Of a stretch of 64,000 nucleotides of DNA, positions 60,572-64,000 are shown in pieces. The position numbers were made by a program, and so were the translations under genes. The notes beneath the pieces are model-generated. The model saw nothing but the letters and a program-made list of their open reading frames with translations. It was not told the origin of the DNA and searched no databases. Source of the DNA: Janthinobacterium silvisoli (lineage in GTDB: Bacteria; Pseudomonadota; Gammaproteobacteria; Burkholderiales; Burkholderiaceae_D); contig NZ_JACHCL010000009.1 in assembly GCF_014200725.1 (NCBI RefSeq), positions 56,170 to 120,169 on the forward strand. Direction: 5' to 3'. How positions within the stretch are numbered: position 1 is the first letter of the stretch; every line of letters begins with the position of its first letter.

Positions 60572-61474
60572 ATGCGGCTGCGTCATATCGAGGTGTTTCA
60601 CGCCATCATGCAAGTTGGCACCATCAGCGGCGCGGCCCAGGTGCTGCATATTTCGCAGCCGGCCGTGACCAAGGTCTTGCAGCATTGCGAGTTGCAACTG
60701 GGCATGCCGCTATTCGAGCGCGTGCGGGGCAAGCTCTACCCGAAACCGGAGGCGCACCGTTTATTTATCGAGACGGAAAAACTCAACCGCGATTTGCTGG
60801 GTATACGCCGCCTGGCCGCCAGCCTGAAAAGCCATGCGGTGGAAACCATCCGCCTGGTATCGACACCGACCATCGCGATTAGCGTCTTGCCCTTTGCCAT
60901 GACTGCCTGGCGCCGCGACTTTCCCCATACCCGTTGCCAGCTGGCCACCCATCACACGGGTGAAATCGTCAACACCTTGCGTCTGGGCGAGGCGGACCTG
61001 GCCCTGTCGCTGCAAGACCCGCGCCATCCCGGCATCGTAGCCGAACCGATCGCGCAAGGCGTGATGACAGTCATTGCCCCGGCCGGCACCTGGCACGCAG
61101 CCGACTGCGGCACGCCGCTGACGGCGCATGGCTTGTCCGGCGAACTGATCGGCCATGCCGATAATGATCCGCTGGGAGAACTGGTGATCGCCGCCTGCGA
61201 AGCGCAGGACATCCATCCCGTCTTCAGTACCGTGGTGCAGACCTATCAAATCGCCCGCTCATTGGTCGAGGCGGGCGCCGGCATGGCCGTGGTCGACCCG
61301 TTCACGGCCGCCTCCGGTTCGCCCGAGCGTTTGCAGCGCCGTCCATGGGCGCCGATGATCCCGATACAACTGTATTTATTGACGGCCAGCCATTCGCCGT
61401 TGTCGCACGGCGCGCGCCGCCTGGCCGACAGCATCGGCGTGGCCGCACGTAACTGCTTGGAAAGAGGAGTGTAA
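60572..61474 (+). CDS. LysR-family transcriptional regulator
   Basis: 300 residues. Helix-turn-helix at about 1-60 (MRLRHIEVFHAIMQVGTISG, AAQVLHISQPAVTKVLQHCE). The substrate-binding domain spans about 90-295 with no recognisable ligand motif. It overlaps the dipeptidase gene by one base (TAATG), so regulator and enzyme are co-translated; LysR genes are more often divergent from their targets. Control of the dipeptidase or the amidase is inferred from position. Confidence 0.9.
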   Translation: MRLRHIEVFHAIMQVGTISGAAQVLHISQPAVTKVLQHCELQLGMPLFERVRGKLYPKPEAHRLFIETEKLNRDLLGIRRLAASLKSHAVETIRLVSTPTIAISVLPFAMTAWRRDFPHTRCQLATHHTGEIVNTLRLGEADLALSLQDPRHPGIVAEPIAQGVMTVIAPAGTWHAADCGTPLTAHGLSGELIGHADNDPLGELVIAACEAQDIHPVFSTVVQTYQIARSLVEAGAGMAVVDPFTAASGSPERLQRRPWAPMIPIQLYLLTASHSPLSHGARRLADSIGVAARNCLERGV

Positions 61475-62088
61475 TGTCTGTTGCAAGTCTGCAATTGGAA
61501 GCGGTCGCCAGTGATCCGCAATTTCGCCACCTGAGCAGTATCGCCGGTATCGCCGTCGACTTGCGCTACGCCACGCCCGATAATTTCGTCGGCCGCGATT
61601 TATATAGTCCCATCGATTGCGCCTGGCTGCACCGCGACGCGGCTGCGGCGCTGGAAAAAGCGGTCGCCTGGTTGTATGAAGAACGGCCCGACCATCATCT
61701 GCTGGTATTGGACGCCCTGCGCCCGCAACGGGTACAGCAGCAACTATGGGATGCGCTGCAAGGCACGGAGTTGCTGGGCTATATCGCCGAGCCCAGCCGA
61801 GGCTCCATCCACTCGTTCGGCATGGCGCTGGACATTACCATCGTGGGGCCCGACGGGCAGGAGCTCGATATGGGAACCGGTTTCGATGATCTCAGTGAGC
61901 GCTCACATCCGGCGCTGGAACTACTATTGCTGGAACGGGGAGACATCACGGAACAGCAGGTAGAGCATCGCCGCCTGTTGCGCGGCGCCATGTTCCAGGC
62001 TGGCTTCTTCGGCATCAACAGCGAATGGTGGCATTTCGATTGCGGCGACCGGGTGCTGGTGCGCCAGACCTACACCCGGGTACTTTAA
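61474..62088 (+). CDS. ddpX: D-alanyl-D-alanine dipeptidase, VanX/DdpX type (M15D)
   Basis: 204 residues. The M15 zinc signature SxHxxGxAxD appears as SIHSFGMALD, and the second zinc site as EWWHFD near the C-terminus. The N-terminal IAVDLRYATPDNFVGRDLYS is typical of the family. There is no signal peptide, so it acts in the cytoplasm on D-Ala-D-Ala. No vanA/vanH or D-lactate ligase is adjacent, so this is a recycling or nutrition enzyme like E. coli DdpX, not vancomycin resistance. AGAGGAG precedes the ATG. Confidence 0.92.
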   Translation: MSVASLQLEAVASDPQFRHLSSIAGIAVDLRYATPDNFVGRDLYSPIDCAWLHRDAAAALEKAVAWLYEERPDHHLLVLDALRPQRVQQQLWDALQGTELLGYIAEPSRGSIHSFGMALDITIVGPDGQELDMGTGFDDLSERSHPALELLLLERGDITEQQVEHRRLLRGAMFQAGFFGINSEWWHFDCGDRVLVRQTYTRVL

Positions 62089-63468
62089 CTAGAAGACCTT
62101 CAAGCCCTTCAGCATCACCAGCAGTATCAATACGGGCGATACATAACGCAGCAGGAACAGCAGCACCGTGGCCAGCCTGCGGTTCTGCAACAGTCCTTGA
62201 TTGCCGATCGCCTCGATAAAGTTATCCTTGCCCCAGGCCCAGCCTGTAAACAAGGCAATTGCGATACCGCCTACAGGCAAGAAAATATTCGACGAAACAA
62301 AGTCGAACAGATCAAACATATTCAGATTAAACAGCTTGAAGTCGGCCAAGGTGCTGTTACTCAGTGCGCAAGCCGAACCCAGCAAGGCCAGCAGCAGCAT
62401 CGTCACGACGGTCGCCTTGCTGCGCGACCAGCCCAGGCGCTCATGCAAGATCACCACGGGCACTTCCATCAGCGATAGCATCGCCCCCGTAGCGGCCACG
62501 GCGGCCAGAATGAAAAACGCCACCATCAAAAATTGCCCCATGGGGATTTGCGAAAACACGGCCGGGATGGTGATAAAGACCAAGGACGGTCCCGCGCTGG
62601 GGGCGAAGCCAAAGGTGAAGACGGCCGGGAAGATGGCGATGCCGGCCAGCATGGAAACGCCCAGGTCGGCTGTCATCACGCGCAAGGTCGTCAGCGGAAT
62701 ATTCTGGTCATCGCGGAAATAACTGCCGTAGGTCATCATCGTACCCATGCCGACGGACAACTTAAAGAAGGCCAGGCCCATCGCCGTCAGTACCACCGAG
62801 GCCGTCAGCTTGCTGAAGTCCGGGCGGAACAAAAAGGCCAGGCCATCGCTGGCCTTATCCAGCGACAGGCTGACCGCACATAACAAGAGAAGTAACAAGA
62901 ACAGCAGCGGCATCAGTTTCTTGGCGATCGCCTCGATGCCTTTGGTCACGCCCAGCATCAAGATGCCGCCGATAAACATCAGCACGCCCCACTGCCACAG
63001 CAGCGATTGCAGCGGGTTGCTGATCAGCGAGGCAAACGCCGCTTCGGTGACTTGCTTGTCGCTGCTGAGAATAGAGCCGTCAATCGCCTTGGCGATATAG
63101 GCAAACACCCAGCCCACCACTTCCGAATAGAAGGCAACGATGAGGAAGGCGGCCAGCATGCCAATCACGCCGACCAGCCACCAGGGCTGGCCCTTGGTAG
63201 CCAGCTTTTCCATGGTCGAGATGGGATTGAGCTTGGCGCGGCGTCCCAGGGTGATTTCGGCAATCATCACGGGTAATCCCACTAATAAGGTAGCCAGCAG
63301 ATAGATCAGCAGAAAACCGGCGCCGCCATTGGCGCCTGTCAGATAAGGGAACTTCCAGATATTACCGAGGCCGACTGCGGAACCGAGGGTGGCGGCGAGT
63401 ACGCCAAAGCTGGAGCTAAAGCCTGCCCGTTTCAGGGTAAGGCCTGATCCTTGCGCTTGTTGTTTCAT
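62089..63468 (-). CDS. Sodium-dependent transporter, neurotransmitter:sodium symporter (NSS) family
   Basis: 459 residues with eleven or twelve predicted membrane helices. Helix 1 has the NSS sodium-site sequence LGSAVGLGNIWKFPYLTGANGGAGF, in parts, and helix 6 has KLSVGMGTMMTYGSYF. Bacterial members (LeuT, TnaT, MhsT) import amino acids with sodium. The substrate is unknown. It converges on the dipeptidase gene with no bases between the two stops. It is transcribed away from the rRNA promoter. Confidence 0.93.
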   Translation of the reverse strand: MKQQAQGSGLTLKRAGFSSSFGVLAATLGSAVGLGNIWKFPYLTGANGGAGFLLIYLLATLLVGLPVMIAEITLGRRAKLNPISTMEKLATKGQPWWLVGVIGMLAAFLIVAFYSEVVGWVFAYIAKAIDGSILSSDKQVTEAAFASLISNPLQSLLWQWGVLMFIGGILMLGVTKGIEAIAKKLMPLLFLLLLLLCAVSLSLDKASDGLAFLFRPDFSKLTASVVLTAMGLAFFKLSVGMGTMMTYGSYFRDDQNIPLTTLRVMTADLGVSMLAGIAIFPAVFTFGFAPSAGPSLVFITIPAVFSQIPMGQFLMVAFFILAAVAATGAMLSLMEVPVVILHERLGWSRSKATVVTMLLLALLGSACALSNSTLADFKLFNLNMFDLFDFVSSNIFLPVGGIAIALFTGWAWGKDNFIEAIGNQGLLQNRRLATVLLFLLRYVSPVLILLVMLKGLKVF

Positions 63469-63551
63469 TGTGCTTCTTCTGTGTGTAGGCGCTGTTTTGC
63501 GCGGAGGGGTCGAAATTGTAGCAGTTGGGTGCGATTGAGCCGGAAAAAGCC

Positions 63552-63580
63552 TTGCTTCTATAGGGGCGCTTTGCTATAGT
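63552..63580 (+). promoter_or_regulatory. rRNA promoter P1
   Basis: TTGCTT (63552-63557) and TATAGT (63575-63580) are 17 bases apart, followed by a GC-rich discriminator (TCGCCTCCCC), as expected for a stringently controlled rrn promoter. Confidence 0.65.
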
Positions 63581-63635
63581 TCGCCTCCCCGATGAAACGC
63601 ACTAGTTTGCGAGACAAAAGGGAGAAAAAAGAAGG

Positions 63636-63664
63636 TTGACGAAATGTGCGAAACGCTTCATACT
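63636..63664 (+). promoter_or_regulatory. rRNA promoter P2
   Basis: TTGACG (63636-63641) and CATACT (63659-63664) are 17 bases apart, 84 bases downstream of P1 and about 270 bases before the mature 16S end. Confidence 0.6.
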
Positions 63665-63739
63665 CTTCCTTCTTCGTAGCTGACAAACACAACGCTTTGT
63701 CGATAGCGCGAATGTAGTAAATAAGCAGTACCGAATACA

Positions 63740-63750
63740 GTTCTTTAACA
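63740..63750 (+). promoter_or_regulatory. boxA antitermination element of the rRNA leader
   Basis: GTTCTTTAACA closely matches the E. coli boxA core (GCTCTTTAACA). In the nascent RNA it would bind NusB/NusE to prevent premature termination. Confidence 0.7.
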
Positions 63751-63938
63751 ATTAACAGTCGATAAGTGTGGGCATTTGATGGAAGTGCAGCGCTGCGCAA
63801 GCAGTGTAAAACTTAAAATATCAAATGTTCACAAGAAATAATGAAATAGGCGCTACGAAAGTAGTGGCCTGTCAGTTTTTTGAGTGAGCGACCCGTCAGC
63901 AATGACGGTGCCGGTAAAACGGCAAAGTAACAGAGATT

Positions 63939-64000
63939 AAACTGAAGAGTTTGATCCTGGCTCAGATTGAACGCTGGCGGCATGCCTTACACATGCAAGT
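63939..64000 (+). rRNA. rrs: 16S ribosomal RNA, 5' end (partial)
   Basis: AAACTGAAGAGTTTGATCC begins the mature 5' end, followed by TGGCTCAGATTGAACGCTGG and GGCATGCCTTACACATGCAAG, the universal start of bacterial 16S rRNA; the GGCATGCCTTACACATGCAAG form is usual in Burkholderiales. The rest lies beyond the window. Confidence 0.97.

Larger units (their letters stand above)
63469..63938 (+). other. rRNA operon promoter region and 16S leader
   Basis: 470 bases without a protein gene, between the divergent NSS transporter and the 16S gene. It holds two tandem promoters (63552-63580 and 63636-63664), a boxA element and the AT-rich leader of about 270 bases that is removed during rRNA maturation. 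The leader segment around 63752-63775 (CGATAAGTGTGGGC) is typical of betaproteobacterial rrn leaders. Confidence 0.85.

Noticed and set aside
61474..62088. Vancomycin resistance role for the VanX-type dipeptidase
   Set aside because: No VanA/VanB ligase, VanH dehydrogenase or VanRS pair is adjacent, and Gram-negative bacteria exclude vancomycin; DdpX-type recycling fits better.
63558..63800. 80-codon minus-strand open frame in the rRNA leader
   Set aside because: It covers rRNA promoter P2 and boxA on the other strand, and rRNA leaders are not coding.

Overview
The window is a gene-dense, high-GC chromosomal segment of a betaproteobacterium. Protein content and gene order point to Oxalobacteraceae, most likely Janthinobacterium or a close relative such as Duganella or Massilia. 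This placement is inferred from the protein sequences and from the standard beta/gammaproteobacterial neighbourhoods (cco cluster, rsmI-lpoA-yraN-diaA-dolP, lipB-lipA); no database search was possible. Almost everything is ordinary chromosome. There is no prophage, insertion sequence or CRISPR array.

Layout. (1) 1-966: N-terminal part of a membrane sensor cut by the window edge. (2) 1184-13798: a low-oxygen respiration block with fnr, the cbb3 oxidase genes ccoNOQPG and ccoH, the assembly genes ccoS, ccoI and a SafE-like membrane protein, anaerobic haem synthesis (hemN) and a PAS-containing Aer-like chemoreceptor. Two perfect FNR boxes (7108-7121 and 13785-13798) sit before ccoN and before the receptor, so two FNR-controlled operons are likely. 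(3) 14003-21437: a small AT-richer Imm32-like gene, a four-HindIII-site palindrome, DUF808, LysE, a FecR/DUF6600 protein, ybeD, and a divergent MFS/MocR pair lying between ybeD and lipB. (4) 21526-24089: lipB, lipA, ung. (5) 24090-27647: a 540-base structured leader followed by an OprB-like porin and an NRAMP-family transporter with a non-canonical metal site. (6) 27763-33763: TonB-dependent receptor with a DUF2946 protein, AraC regulator, PEBP protein, a Fur-box PepSY membrane protein and a thioesterase. (7) 33766-40797: ECF sigma/anti-sigma pair, TlpA-like thioredoxin, the dolP-diaA-yraN-lpoA / rsmI cluster, a TonB-like protein and tRNA-Pro(TGG).

(8) 40803-51606 is one minus-strand run of nine genes in which the complete biotin set bioA-bioF-bioD-bioB lies inside the leucine-degradation (liu) operon: liuB, liuC, bioA, bioF, bioD, bioB, liuD, ghrA, HMG-CoA lyase. 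Biotin is the cofactor of the LiuB/LiuD carboxylase, so cofactor supply and user appear co-transcribed. (9) 51647-53445: ychJ, carrying a palindromic in-frame insertion, and a D-amino-acid dehydrogenase. (10) 53793-63468: a peptidoglycan-fragment recovery locus: GntR regulator, MurQ, AmpG-like importer, DigH-like glycosyl hydrolase lipoprotein, BadF-type sugar kinase, AmiD-like amidase lipoprotein, LysR regulator, VanX/DdpX-type D-Ala-D-Ala dipeptidase and an NSS-family transporter. (11) 63469-64000: tandem promoters, boxA and the first bases of a 16S rRNA gene.

The most interesting items are the peptidoglycan locus with a BadF-type kinase instead of AnmK, the bio-in-liu operon, the FNR-boxed aerotaxis receptor in front of hemN/ccoI, the NRAMP protein with altered DPGN and MPH motifs behind a long leader, and several small palindromic or repeat elements. 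No wholly new multi-gene system was recognised.
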